A stretch of DNA of 64,000 bases from contig JBDKTA010000054.1 in assembly GCA_039680605.1 (NCBI GenBank), forward strand, positions 116,027-180,026, given 5' to 3'. The notes below the pieces were generated by a model that searched no databases, was not told the origin of the DNA, and worked only from the letters and a program-made list of their open reading frames with translations. Numbering within the stretch: position 1 is the first letter of the stretch; each line of letters begins with the position of its first letter. Of this stretch, positions 50,335-59,047 are shown piece after piece. The stretch is from Planctomycetaceae bacterium (GTDB taxonomy: Bacteria; Planctomycetota; Phycisphaerae; SM23-33). The position numbers were made by a program, and so were the translations under genes.

Positions 50335-51719
50335 TCTTCAACCTTCGCGCGGCGATTATGACGGTGGTGGGGCTGGTCTGCTTCGGCGTGGCGATCCGCC
50401 GCCCCCACAAGGGGCTGCTGCTGCTGGCGATTCTGTATTTCTTCCGCCCCGACCTCTGGGGCGCCGAGACCTGGTGCCGTCCCACTCTCTGGGTGACGCT
50501 GGCGGTGCTGATCGGCACGCTCTTCGACGCCGGCGCCAAGGACGCTCCCCATGGCAGAGCGCCGGGAGAACCGGCTCGCACGGGTGTGGCGCTGCGCTGG
50601 CTGGGTCCGATCCTGATCATGTACTTCGCCTCGATCTTGAGCGGTCCGCTCTTCGGCGAGCAGGGGATGATGTTTCTCCAGGAGATCTACAAGATCTTCA
50701 TCGTGGCGTTTCTGATCGTGCGACTCTGCGACACACCGGCCAAGCTGGCGGCGTTCCTGATGGCCGTGCTCGTCGGGTCGCTCTGGTATGCAAAGGTCTG
50801 CGTCCTGGGTTGGGCGATGATGGGCTTTGCGGATGCCGTCCGGATCGACACGGCCGCCGGGCAGGGCGGCGGGTCCAACCACATCGCCTGGGCGCTGTCG
50901 GTGATGCTGGCGCCGATTCTCTACCTGGTCTTCAAGGGTCAGGGCTGGCGGAGAACAGCCGCCATCGCCGCATTCGGGTTCTATGTCGTGGCGATCGTGG
51001 CGACGGGCTCCCGCGGCGGACTGGTCTGCATGGCGGTGGCCGTCGTCGTGACGATGATCGCCATGCGCCGCACGCTGTGGCTGGTCGCGATGGCGCTGCT
51101 GCTGGCGATGGCGATTCCACTGGTCTCCGCGGCCCGGGTGGAGCGGGCCGAGACGCTGACGCTGGACCCGGCCAAGATGGACGCCTCGATGCTGAGCCGC
51201 TATCAGAACATGGTCATCGGCACGCAGATCATCGCCGACAATCCGCTGTTCGGTACGGGCCTGGGCTCGTTTCCCTTCGCCAAGAGAAAGTACATCCGCT
51301 ACGACTACGCCGGCGAACTGTACCACGTGGCCCACAACACCTACATCCAGATGGGCGCCGAACTGGGCCTGCCGTTCCTGGCGTTCTTCCTGGCGATGAA
51401 CGTGTTCGTATTGAGGTATCTGCTGCTGCGGCCGCGACGCGGGTTGTCCGACGAGGATCAGCAGCGCATGGATTGGGTGCGCATCTCGATGCTCGGGGCG
51501 CTGGCGGCGACCCTGGTCAACATGATCAAGAGCGACATGGCCCGGTGGGACTTGTTCTGGTGGATCTACGCGATGGCCCTGGCATACCACAGCGTCCGCG
51601 TGCGGTACGAGGCACGGTCGGCGGTATCGCCGGCCGTCAGCCAGGCCGCGGACCCGCCTCAGCGCAGCAAGAGCGGACGGTTTCAACCCGCCGCCGAGCC
51701 GGCAATGACACGCTCATGA
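50331..51719 (+). CDS. O-antigen ligase/polymerase family membrane protein
   Basis: The 462-residue protein has about 10-12 transmembrane segments and the Wzy_C-type region: ATGSRGGLVCMAVAVVVTMI, and the large periplasmic loop with NPLFGTGLGSFPFAKRK followed by HVAHNTYIQMGAELGLP, which carries the His-Asn and Glu residues typical of O-antigen ligases and exopolysaccharide polymerases. It likely polymerises or attaches the glycan units. Tail residues about 435-462 are polar. It overlaps both neighbouring genes by four bases. Confidence 0.9.
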   Translation: MIFNLRAAIMTVVGLVCFGVAIRRPHKGLLLLAILYFFRPDLWGAETWCRPTLWVTLAVLIGTLFDAGAKDAPHGRAPGEPARTGVALRWLGPILIMYFASILSGPLFGEQGMMFLQEIYKIFIVAFLIVRLCDTPAKLAAFLMAVLVGSLWYAKVCVLGWAMMGFADAVRIDTAAGQGGGSNHIAWALSVMLAPILYLVFKGQGWRRTAAIAAFGFYVVAIVATGSRGGLVCMAVAVVVTMIAMRRTLWLVAMALLLAMAIPLVSAARVERAETLTLDPAKMDASMLSRYQNMVIGTQIIADNPLFGTGLGSFPFAKRKYIRYDYAGELYHVAHNTYIQMGAELGLPFLAFFLAMNVFVLRYLLLRPRRGLSDEDQQRMDWVRISMLGALAATLVNMIKSDMARWDLFWWIYAMALAYHSVRVRYEARSAVSPAVSQAADPPQRSKSGRFQPAAEPAMTRS

Positions 51720-52840
51720 AGAAGATGAAGGACCAACAGCCCAAGGCCCCGCTGCACGTGCTGCACGTGATCAGCCAGTTTGGTCACGGCGGGATGGAAC
51801 TGGCCCTGGCGCGCGTGACGCGGGCACTGGGCGCGCCCCTGCGCCACAGCGTTGTGGCCATCAGATCGAGTCTCGGCGCCGGCGACCTGCTGCCCCCGGA
51901 CGTGCCGCTGTACTGCCTCAACGCCGCCGGGCGGGACTGGCGGGTGCCCCTGCGCTTGTGGAGGCTGATCCGCCGGATACGCCCTGACGTCATCCACGCT
52001 CGCAACTGGGGCGCCCTGCCGGACGTCGCGGCGGCGAGGCTGCTGGCCGGGCGGGTCCCCTTGATCTTCAGCCTGCACGGCTGGTCCAACCTGACCGACA
52101 TGCCGCTGAGGCGGCGCGTGGCCTTCAAACTCGTCGGCGCCACCGCCACGCGATTGTTCGCCGTCAGCTCCGAACTCCAGCAGGCGCTGCAGCAGCGTTT
52201 CGCCCGCCGCGCCTCGACGATCGGCGTCATCCCCAACGGCGTCGACACTGGTCTGTTCTGCCCCGCCCAGACGCCTCGCGCCGCCGCGACGCCGCTGGTC
52301 GTCGGCACCGCCGGCGGACTGCGGGCCGTCAAGAACCACGCCCTGCTGATCCGCTCGTGCGCCGCCCTGGCGGCCTCGGGGATCGATCTGCAACTGCAGA
52401 TCGCCGGCAAAGGCGAGTTGCGCGACGACTTGGCAGCGTTGGCCCAGACACTTGGACTGGCCGACCGCCTTGTGCTGCCAGGCAATGTCGACGACGTGCC
52501 GGCCTTCCTGCGGGGGCTGGACATATTCGCCCTGCCCAGTTTCAGCGAAGGCCACCCCAATGCGCTGCTGGAGGCGATGGCCTGCGGCCTGCCCTGCGTG
52601 GCGACCGATGTCGGCAGCGTTCGCGAGGTGCTCCGGGACGGTTGCTTCGGACGGCTGGTGCCCTCTGACGACGCCGAGGCGCTGGCCGACGCCATCGCTT
52701 CTCTGGCCGCCGACGCGGAGGCGCGCCGGCGCCTGGGGAGCGGGGCCCGCCAGCATGTCTGCCGCAACTACGGAATGGAACGCATGGCGGCGGCCTATGC
52801 GGAGCTTTATTTCGGCACGGCCGCCCGCGTGGCGACATGA
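51716..52840 (+). CDS. Glycosyltransferase family 4 protein
   Basis: The 374-residue GT-B transferase has VLHVISQFGHGGMELALARV, VIPNGVDTGLF, and in the donor domain FALPSFSEGHPNALLEAMAC with E-x7-E spacing, then GLPCVATDVGSVREVL. It belongs to the large GT4 family that uses NDP-sugars. Overlaps both neighbours by ATGA. Sugar specificity is not evident. Confidence 0.92.
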   Translation: MKKMKDQQPKAPLHVLHVISQFGHGGMELALARVTRALGAPLRHSVVAIRSSLGAGDLLPPDVPLYCLNAAGRDWRVPLRLWRLIRRIRPDVIHARNWGALPDVAAARLLAGRVPLIFSLHGWSNLTDMPLRRRVAFKLVGATATRLFAVSSELQQALQQRFARRASTIGVIPNGVDTGLFCPAQTPRAAATPLVVGTAGGLRAVKNHALLIRSCAALAASGIDLQLQIAGKGELRDDLAALAQTLGLADRLVLPGNVDDVPAFLRGLDIFALPSFSEGHPNALLEAMACGLPCVATDVGSVREVLRDGCFGRLVPSDDAEALADAIASLAADAEARRRLGSGARQHVCRNYGMERMAAAYAELYFGTAARVAT

Positions 52841-54045
52841 GAGTTCTTTCGTTTTCATCCTGTTTTCCCAGCACGCCGGCGCCCAGCGAAGGCATCTTCG
52901 TGTTCGACCGGCTCAAGGCGATCTCTGCCCACGCCTCTCTGCGGGTGGTACACCCGGTGGCGTGCTGCCCGCTGATGGGCCCCATCCGACGCCCCGCGGG
53001 TTTGCCCGAAAGCGAGGCGCTGGACGGGCTGCCCGTCTGGCATCGGTACTATCCGTACGTTCCGGGTGTGCTCAAACGCTTCGACGGGTGGTTCTACTAT
53101 CGCGGTCTGCGGCGGTGGGTCGCCCGGCGCTGCCGCAACTGGCAGCCGGATATCCTCGACGCCCACTTCGCCTGGCCCGACGGCGTCGCCGTGAGCCTGC
53201 TGGCCAGAAGCCTGGGCCTGCCCTACGTCATCACCCTGCGCGGCACGATCAACCCTCGCAAGGAGATTCCCTGCTTCCGCGCCCGCATGGCTCCCGCCCT
53301 GCGCTGCGCCGGCGCCGTCATCAGCGTCAGCGGGCCGATGGCCGAGACGGCCATCGAAATGGGCGCCGCGCCGGAACGAGTGCATGTCATTCCCAACGGC
53401 GTTGACGCCGAGGCGTTCCAGCCATGCCCCCGTGACGCCGCCCGCCTGCGCCTGGGGCTGGACCCGCGACGGCAAACGCTCGTCTGCGTCGCCAGCCTCA
53501 AGGCGCCCAAAGGGCAGCGAGACCTGCTTCATGCGGCTGCGGACCTGGCGTCGCGGCCGATGATCGTGCTGGTCGGCCCGCCCGCCGCCGGAGCGGGGTA
53601 CGTCCAGTCACTGCGGACTTTGGCGGGGCGGCTTGGCATGAGCGAGAGGCTCAAGATCATTTCAGCCGTGCCGCGTCAGGAAGTGGTTGATTACTTTAAC
53701 GCGGCCGACCTGACCGTGTTGCCCAGTCATTCCGAGGGTTGCCCCAACGTGCTGCTGGAGTCGCTGGCGTGCGGAACGCCGCCAGTGGCCACGGCGGTGG
53801 GGGGCGTCGCGCAGATTATCCGCGACGGCGACAACGGCCTGCTTGCCCCGCCAGGCAACCCCGCCGCCCTGGCGGTCGCACTGGAACAGGCCCTGGCGCG
53901 TCCGTGGGATCGCGCCCAACTTCGCCAGTCCGTCATCGCCCGCTCCTGGGCGGTCGTGGCTGAAGAAGTCACGCAGGTGTTTAGCGAGGCGATCAGTCGC
54001 AGCCGTCATTGCGACAGCGGCCGCGACGGCGAGCCATCCTTATAG
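52837..54045 (+). CDS. Glycosyltransferase family 4 protein
   Basis: A 402-residue GT-B transferase: LSFSSCFPSTPAPSEGIFVF, LDAHFAWPDGVAVSLLARSL, HVIPNGVDAEAFQP, and the donor motif VLPSHSEGCPNVLLESLACG with E-x7-E spacing. It is the last gene of the run that began at 39495, and starts inside the ATGA of the preceding gene. The C-terminal residues SRSRHCDSGRDGEPSL are not conserved-looking. Adds one sugar to the polymer unit; specifics unknown. Confidence 0.92.
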   Translation: MRVLSFSSCFPSTPAPSEGIFVFDRLKAISAHASLRVVHPVACCPLMGPIRRPAGLPESEALDGLPVWHRYYPYVPGVLKRFDGWFYYRGLRRWVARRCRNWQPDILDAHFAWPDGVAVSLLARSLGLPYVITLRGTINPRKEIPCFRARMAPALRCAGAVISVSGPMAETAIEMGAAPERVHVIPNGVDAEAFQPCPRDAARLRLGLDPRRQTLVCVASLKAPKGQRDLLHAAADLASRPMIVLVGPPAAGAGYVQSLRTLAGRLGMSERLKIISAVPRQEVVDYFNAADLTVLPSHSEGCPNVLLESLACGTPPVATAVGGVAQIIRDGDNGLLAPPGNPAALAVALEQALARPWDRAQLRQSVIARSWAVVAEEVTQVFSEAISRSRHCDSGRDGEPSL

Positions 54046-54449
54046 TACCGGTCCGAGCGGGCGTTCCTCCGCCAGTGGGACTGATACGCAGTAGTGCCGA
54101 TATCGAAGACCTGGAGAGTACCATTTCGGCTTTCTGTACCCGCACCACGTGATTTTATCGGACTCAGCATGGCGGCTCAGCGGCGGAGCAAAGCCATTCA
54201 AAACGCTAACAGAACTATGGTTATATCTGGATAAAACAAGTCTAAGATAAAAGACTATAAGCTCATAGGAAAAAATCCCCTCCGGAAGTACTTGTTTTGC
54301 CTACCCCGGGTATAGTACCTTTTCTTAAAGCCTGAGCCTCTGTTGGGCTTTGGTTTTGAAGCTGCGATTCTCCCCCGCCTGACCGGCCGGAACAGGCAGA
54401 GAATCGCGACCCGCCTGAATCTCTTTCGGAACTTTTTAGGAGAGGTATC
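54046..54449. other. AT-richer leader region of the giant protein gene
   Basis: No gene is supported in these 404 bases, which are clearly lower in GC than the flanks. A TATAGT at 54311-54316 could be a -10 element but has no convincing -35 partner. A leader hairpin (54364-54407) and the ribosome site AGGAGAGG (54438-54445) follow. This suggests the giant protein has its own promoter, separate from the exopolysaccharide operon. Confidence 0.55.
54364..54407 (+). promoter_or_regulatory. 5' leader hairpin ahead of the giant protein gene
   Basis: GCGATTCTC (54364-54372) pairs perfectly with GAGAATCGC (54399-54407), and inside it GCCTG pairs with CAGGC. There is no T-run, so it is not a terminator; it could be a stability or translation-control element in the mRNA leader. 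Confidence 0.5.
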
Positions 54450-57400
54450 ATGGACCCAGCCTTCGGCCCCAAGTTCGAGCAGCTCGAAGACCGGCTGTTG
54501 CTGAGTATCAGCCCGATCCCTGTCGGAACATTCCTTGAGGTGGGTGGGCAGGCCGTCATGGAGACGGAAAACTTCACTACCAAGGCCGCAGGCGCCGGCG
54601 CCGGAGCCAACACCGCCTGGACCGCAACCACGGGCGCCACCGGCTACAGCGGCGCCAGCGCCATGGCCGCCACGCCCAATGCCAAAGTCAGCATGGGCGA
54701 CAGCCTCGACGGCGCGCGGCTGGACTACCAGGTCAATTTCGAGACGGCGGGAACCTACTACGTGTGGGTCCGCACCATCGGGGCCACCGGCTCGGACGAC
54801 TCGATCAACGTCGGTCTGGACGGGCAGGCCGCCACGCTGGGCAAGTGGGGCATGAGCATGACCACCTCGGCGTGGGGCTGGAACGACTGCGTCGTCGACG
54901 GTAACGGCGCCACGCGCGTGACGATCGACGTCAAGGAAGCCGGGCTGCACACATTCAATATCTGGATGCGCGAAGACGGCACAGTCATCGACAAGGTCAT
55001 CCTGACCCAGGATGCCGCTTTCAAACCCACAGGCGTCGGCCCGGTTGAAAGCAGCCGCGCCGCGACGAGCCAGAGCCCGGTCGCTGTCAATGATGCAGTT
55101 TCGACCGAAGCAGGCAAGCCCGCAACGGTCAACGTGCTGGCCAACGACAGTGACCCCGATGGGGACGCTCTAAGCGTCGTCAGCTTCACCCAGGGCGCCA
55201 AGGGCAGCGTCAGCGCCGGAACAAATGGCACGCTGATCTATACGCCGGCGGCCGGTTTCGTCGGCGACGATGCCTTCAACTACACGATCTCCGACGGCAA
55301 AGGCGCGACCGCGTCGGGCAGCGTGGCGGTGACGGTCACCGCGGCGCCGACGGCCGGCGACGGCGCCTTCCTCGTCAGCGGCGGGCTGGTGTCGATGGAG
55401 GCGGAAAACTTCAGCGCCAAGGTCGCCGGCACCGGCGCCGGGGCCAACACCGTCTGGACAGCCACGACGGCCCTTTCGGGCTTCAGCGGCGCCAACGCCA
55501 TGCAGGCCCTGCCCAACGCCAAGGTCAGCCTGGGCGACAGCCTGACCGGCGCGCGGATGGACTACCAGGTCCAGTTCGACGCCCCGGGCACGTACTACGT
55601 GTGGATCCGCACCATCGGCGCCACCGGCTCGGACGACTCGGTCAACGTCGGCCTCGACGGCCAGGCCGCCACGCTGGGCAAGTGGGGCATGACCATGACC
55701 ACGTCAACCTGGGCGTGGAACAACGGCGTCAAAGATGCCGGCGGGACCACCCGCGTGGCCATCAACGTCACCACCGCCGGCGTCCACACTTTCAACGTCT
55801 GGATGCGCGAGGACGGAACGGCCGTCGACAAGATCATCCTGACCCGCGACGCCAGCTTTACGCCCACCGGCACAGGCCCTGCCCAAAGCGCCCGCGCCGG
55901 CGGCCCCGCCGCGAACGCCGACCCGACAGCCGCCAACGACGCGGCCTCCACCGCCGAAGACACGCCGGTGACCATCGCCCCGCTGACCAACGACCGCGAC
56001 GCCGACGGCGATACGCTGACGATCTCGGCCAACACCCAGCCGGCCAACGGCACGCTGGTCAAGAACGCCAACGGGACCTTTACCTACACGCCCAAGTTGA
56101 ACTACAACGGTACGGACAGCTTCAACTACACCGTCAGCGACGGCAAGGGCGGCACGGCCAAGGCGCTGGTGAACATCACGATCACGCCGGTTAATGACGC
56201 CCCGGCGGCCGTCGACGACGCGGCCACCACCGCCGAGGACACGCCGGTGACCGTCAACCCGCTGGCCAACGACACTGACGTCGATGGCGACGCGCTGACG
56301 ATCTCGGCCAACACCCAGCCGGCCAACGGCACGCTGGTCAAGAACGCCAACGGGACGTTCACCTACACGCCCAAGCTGAACTACAACGGCGCTGACAGCT
56401 TCAACTACACCGTCAGCGACGGCAAGGGCGGCACGGCCACGGCCACTGTCGCCATTACGGTCACGGCGGTCAATGACGCCCCGGCGGCTGTCAACGACAC
56501 GGCCACGACGCCGCAGGGTCAGCCCGTGACGATCGATGTGCTGGCCAACGACAGCGACGTCGACGCCGACACGCTCAGCGTGGCCAGCTTCACCCAGGGC
56601 GCCCACGGCAGCGTCATCGCCGGAAGCGATGGATTGGTCTATACGCCCGCGGCCGCCTACAGCGGGCAGGACAGCTTCACGTACGTCGCCTCCGACGGCA
56701 AGGGCGGCCAGGCGACCGGCACGGTCACGCTGACGGTGACGCCGGTCAGCACCACCGGCGCGTTCATCGAGAGCGGCGGGCAGGTGTCGATCGAGGCCGA
56801 GAACTTCACCGGCAAGGTGTCCGGCACCGGCGACGGCGCCAACACAGCCTGGACGGCCACGACCGCGCTGACGGGCTTCAGCGGCGCCGGCGCCATGCAG
56901 GCGCTGCCCAACGCCAAGGTCAGCCTGGGCGACAGCCTCGTCGGCGCCCGGATGGACTACGCCATCGAGTTCAAGACGCCCGGCACGTATTACGTGTGGG
57001 TGCGCACCCTCGGCGCCACGGGATCGGACGACTCGATCCACGTCGGGCTCGACGGCCAGGCCGTCACCACCGGCTCGTGGGGCATGAGCGACACCACCGC
57101 GACGTGGGACTGGAACAACAGCAAGGTCGATGCCAGCGGCGCCACGCGCGTGACGGTCAACGTCGCCACCGCCGGCGTTCACACGCTGAACGTCTGGATG
57201 CGCGAGGACGGGACGGCCGTCGACAAAATCGTGCTCAGCCGCGACGCGACGTTTACCCCCACCGCCACCGGACCCGTCCAGAGCCCGCGCACGGGAACGA
57301 CAACCAACGCCAGTCCGCTGGGCTATAACGACGCAGCCACGACGACGGCGGGCAAGGCTGTCGTCATCGACGTGCTGGCCAACGACATCGATCCCGACGG

Positions 57401-58937
57401 CGACACGCTGAGCATCAGCCAGTACACCCAGCCCGCCAGCGGCACGCTGGTCAAGAACAGCAACGGGACCTTCACCTATACCCCTGCCGCCGGCTTTGCG
57501 GGCACCACGAGCTTTGGCTACACCGTCACCGACGGCAAGGGCGGGTACGGCACGGCGAACGTGGACATCCTGGTCGTCGCTGATACCGGCGGCGGCACGG
57601 GCACGGGCGTCCCGGGCGAAGAGCTGGGCAGCGTGTACTACATCGACCGCGATGGAGACGGCTACGGCGTGGCCAGTTCGAAAGGCCCCGACGCCGACGA
57701 CACCGACGCCAGCGTGTATACGTGGCAGCAGGGCGTGGCCAAGTACGGCACGTTCAACGCCTTCCTGTCGCACCTGGGCTACGATCCCACGCGGATCATC
57801 TATGTCTCCAAGACCGGCAGCAACACCACCGGCGTCATCGGCGACATGAACAAGCCCTTCGCCAGCTTTTCGGCGGTTTCGCTCAAGCCCGGCGACATGG
57901 TGATCTACCGCGGCGGGACGTACGGTTCGTTCAACGACAACAGCGTCGACGGAACGGCCAGCAACCCCATCGTGTTCATGGCCATGCCCGGCGAGAAGGT
58001 CGTCTTCAGCTCCACCGGCGACGCGATGGGCGTCGACGGCAGCTACGTGATCTTCGACGGATTCGTCGCCAGCAACCCCAACAAGAACGGCGCCGGATCG
58101 GGCATCGAGAACCACTACGGCCACAACATGACGTTCCGCAACATGGAAGCGGTGGGCTTCAAGTGGGGCTTCCACGCGGTGCAGGACCTGCAGAACATCC
58201 TGGTCGAGTACAGCGTGTTCCACGACAACCCGGGCGAGCACGGTCTGTACTTCGGCTCGCGCGACCTGCCCAGCGCGAATATCACCATCCGGGACAGCCT
58301 GTTCTACCGCAATGGGCGGACGGGCATCCAGTTCAACGGACGGGTGACGAACCTGCTGATTGAAGACAACGTGATCCACACCAACAACCTCGGAGGCGTC
58401 TCGTTCCTCGAGGGCGTGCATGATTCGACCGTGCGGCACAACTTGATCTTCAACAACAACAAGCAGGGCATCGTCGTCAACACCTACGACGACGCAATGT
58501 CGACCATCCTGCCGTATAACCAGTACAACCTGACCATCGAGGACAACATCATCTGGGTTGGGCGCTATAGCTGGAACGGGAACTACCAGCCTGCGAACTT
58601 CCAGGGCATCCTGTTCAACGACACCACTGCCGCCCAGAAGTACCAGATTTACGGCTGCGTCATCCGCAACAACACCATCGTGACGTACGCCGGTCCGGCG
58701 ATCGAGTTCAACAACAGCCGGACCACCAACAACGAGGTGTACGGCAACACGTTCTACCGCATGAGTGGCGGATCGGGAACCGGTGCGTTCGCCATCAACG
58801 GGACCAACTACAGCTTCTCGTCCTTCGAGGCCTACTCCTCGAAGTACCATGGCAACACGTACGCCGACCCGGGCTTCGCGGATGCCTCCGTGAACTACTA
58901 CTTGACCCCCGACAAGTTCGATTTCCGCCAGTTGTAA
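54450..58937 (+). CDS. Giant secreted LEDR-LLL protein with carbohydrate-binding-like, Ig-like and beta-helix domains
   Basis: The 1,495-residue protein begins with FGPKFEQLEDRLLLSISP, a planctomycete-type N-terminal motif of extracellular proteins (called LEPR-XLL in databases, from memory). Three homologous modules of about 180 residues (near 25-205, 303-480 and 768-947) have YYVWVRTIGATGSDDS and FNIWMREDGT, resembling carbohydrate-binding domains. Five Ig/cadherin-like units carry VLANDSDPDGD and FTYTPA; two at about 490-675 repeat at the DNA level with a period of 279 bases. A calcium-loop segment (YYIDRDGDGYG, near 1063) precedes a C-terminal parallel beta-helix like those of polysaccharide lyases. 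No PEP-CTERM tail is present. Probably a surface or matrix protein. Confidence 0.85.
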   Translation: MDPAFGPKFEQLEDRLLLSISPIPVGTFLEVGGQAVMETENFTTKAAGAGAGANTAWTATTGATGYSGASAMAATPNAKVSMGDSLDGARLDYQVNFETAGTYYVWVRTIGATGSDDSINVGLDGQAATLGKWGMSMTTSAWGWNDCVVDGNGATRVTIDVKEAGLHTFNIWMREDGTVIDKVILTQDAAFKPTGVGPVESSRAATSQSPVAVNDAVSTEAGKPATVNVLANDSDPDGDALSVVSFTQGAKGSVSAGTNGTLIYTPAAGFVGDDAFNYTISDGKGATASGSVAVTVTAAPTAGDGAFLVSGGLVSMEAENFSAKVAGTGAGANTVWTATTALSGFSGANAMQALPNAKVSLGDSLTGARMDYQVQFDAPGTYYVWIRTIGATGSDDSVNVGLDGQAATLGKWGMTMTTSTWAWNNGVKDAGGTTRVAINVTTAGVHTFNVWMREDGTAVDKIILTRDASFTPTGTGPAQSARAGGPAANADPTAANDAASTAEDTPVTIAPLTNDRDADGDTLTISANTQPANGTLVKNANGTFTYTPKLNYNGTDSFNYTVSDGKGGTAKALVNITITPVNDAPAAVDDAATTAEDTPVTVNPLANDTDVDGDALTISANTQPANGTLVKNANGTFTYTPKLNYNGADSFNYTVSDGKGGTATATVAITVTAVNDAPAAVNDTATTPQGQPVTIDVLANDSDVDADTLSVASFTQGAHGSVIAGSDGLVYTPAAAYSGQDSFTYVASDGKGGQATGTVTLTVTPVSTTGAFIESGGQVSIEAENFTGKVSGTGDGANTAWTATTALTGFSGAGAMQALPNAKVSLGDSLVGARMDYAIEFKTPGTYYVWVRTLGATGSDDSIHVGLDGQAVTTGSWGMSDTTATWDWNNSKVDASGATRVTVNVATAGVHTLNVWMREDGTAVDKIVLSRDATFTPTATGPVQSPRTGTTTNASPLGYNDAATTTAGKAVVIDVLANDIDPDGDTLSISQYTQPASGTLVKNSNGTFTYTPAAGFAGTTSFGYTVTDGKGGYGTANVDILVVADTGGGTGTGVPGEELGSVYYIDRDGDGYGVASSKGPDADDTDASVYTWQQGVAKYGTFNAFLSHLGYDPTRIIYVSKTGSNTTGVIGDMNKPFASFSAVSLKPGDMVIYRGGTYGSFNDNSVDGTASNPIVFMAMPGEKVVFSSTGDAMGVDGSYVIFDGFVASNPNKNGAGSGIENHYGHNMTFRNMEAVGFKWGFHAVQDLQNILVEYSVFHDNPGEHGLYFGSRDLPSANITIRDSLFYRNGRTGIQFNGRVTNLLIEDNVIHTNNLGGVSFLEGVHDSTVRHNLIFNNNKQGIVVNTYDDAMSTILPYNQYNLTIEDNIIWVGRYSWNGNYQPANFQGILFNDTTAAQKYQIYGCVIRNNTIVTYAGPAIEFNNSRTTNNEVYGNTFYRMSGGSGTGAFAINGTNYSFSSFEAYSSKYHGNTYADPGFADASVNYYLTPDKFDFRQL

Positions 58938-58968
58938 CGTTAAGGGCGGCCTGGTCGGAGGCCTGTCG

Positions 58969-59010
58969 GATCGGCCCGCATCGAACCCGGTGCGGGCCGA
59001 TCTCTATTTA
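58969..59010 (+). terminator. Intrinsic terminator of the giant protein gene
   Basis: A perfect 12-bp stem (GATCGGCCCGCA 58969-58980 with its complement 58991-59002) and ten-base loop, followed by TCTATTTAT. Confidence 0.85.
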
Positions 59011-59047
59011 TCGCCCAAGCCGCGGCAGGCGGCAGGCCAGTCCGCAA

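Noticed and set aside
55704..58850. Reverse-strand frame of about 1,050 codons
   Set aside because: It is antisense to the giant secreted protein. Its own repetitiveness is simply inherited from the repeats on the other strand.
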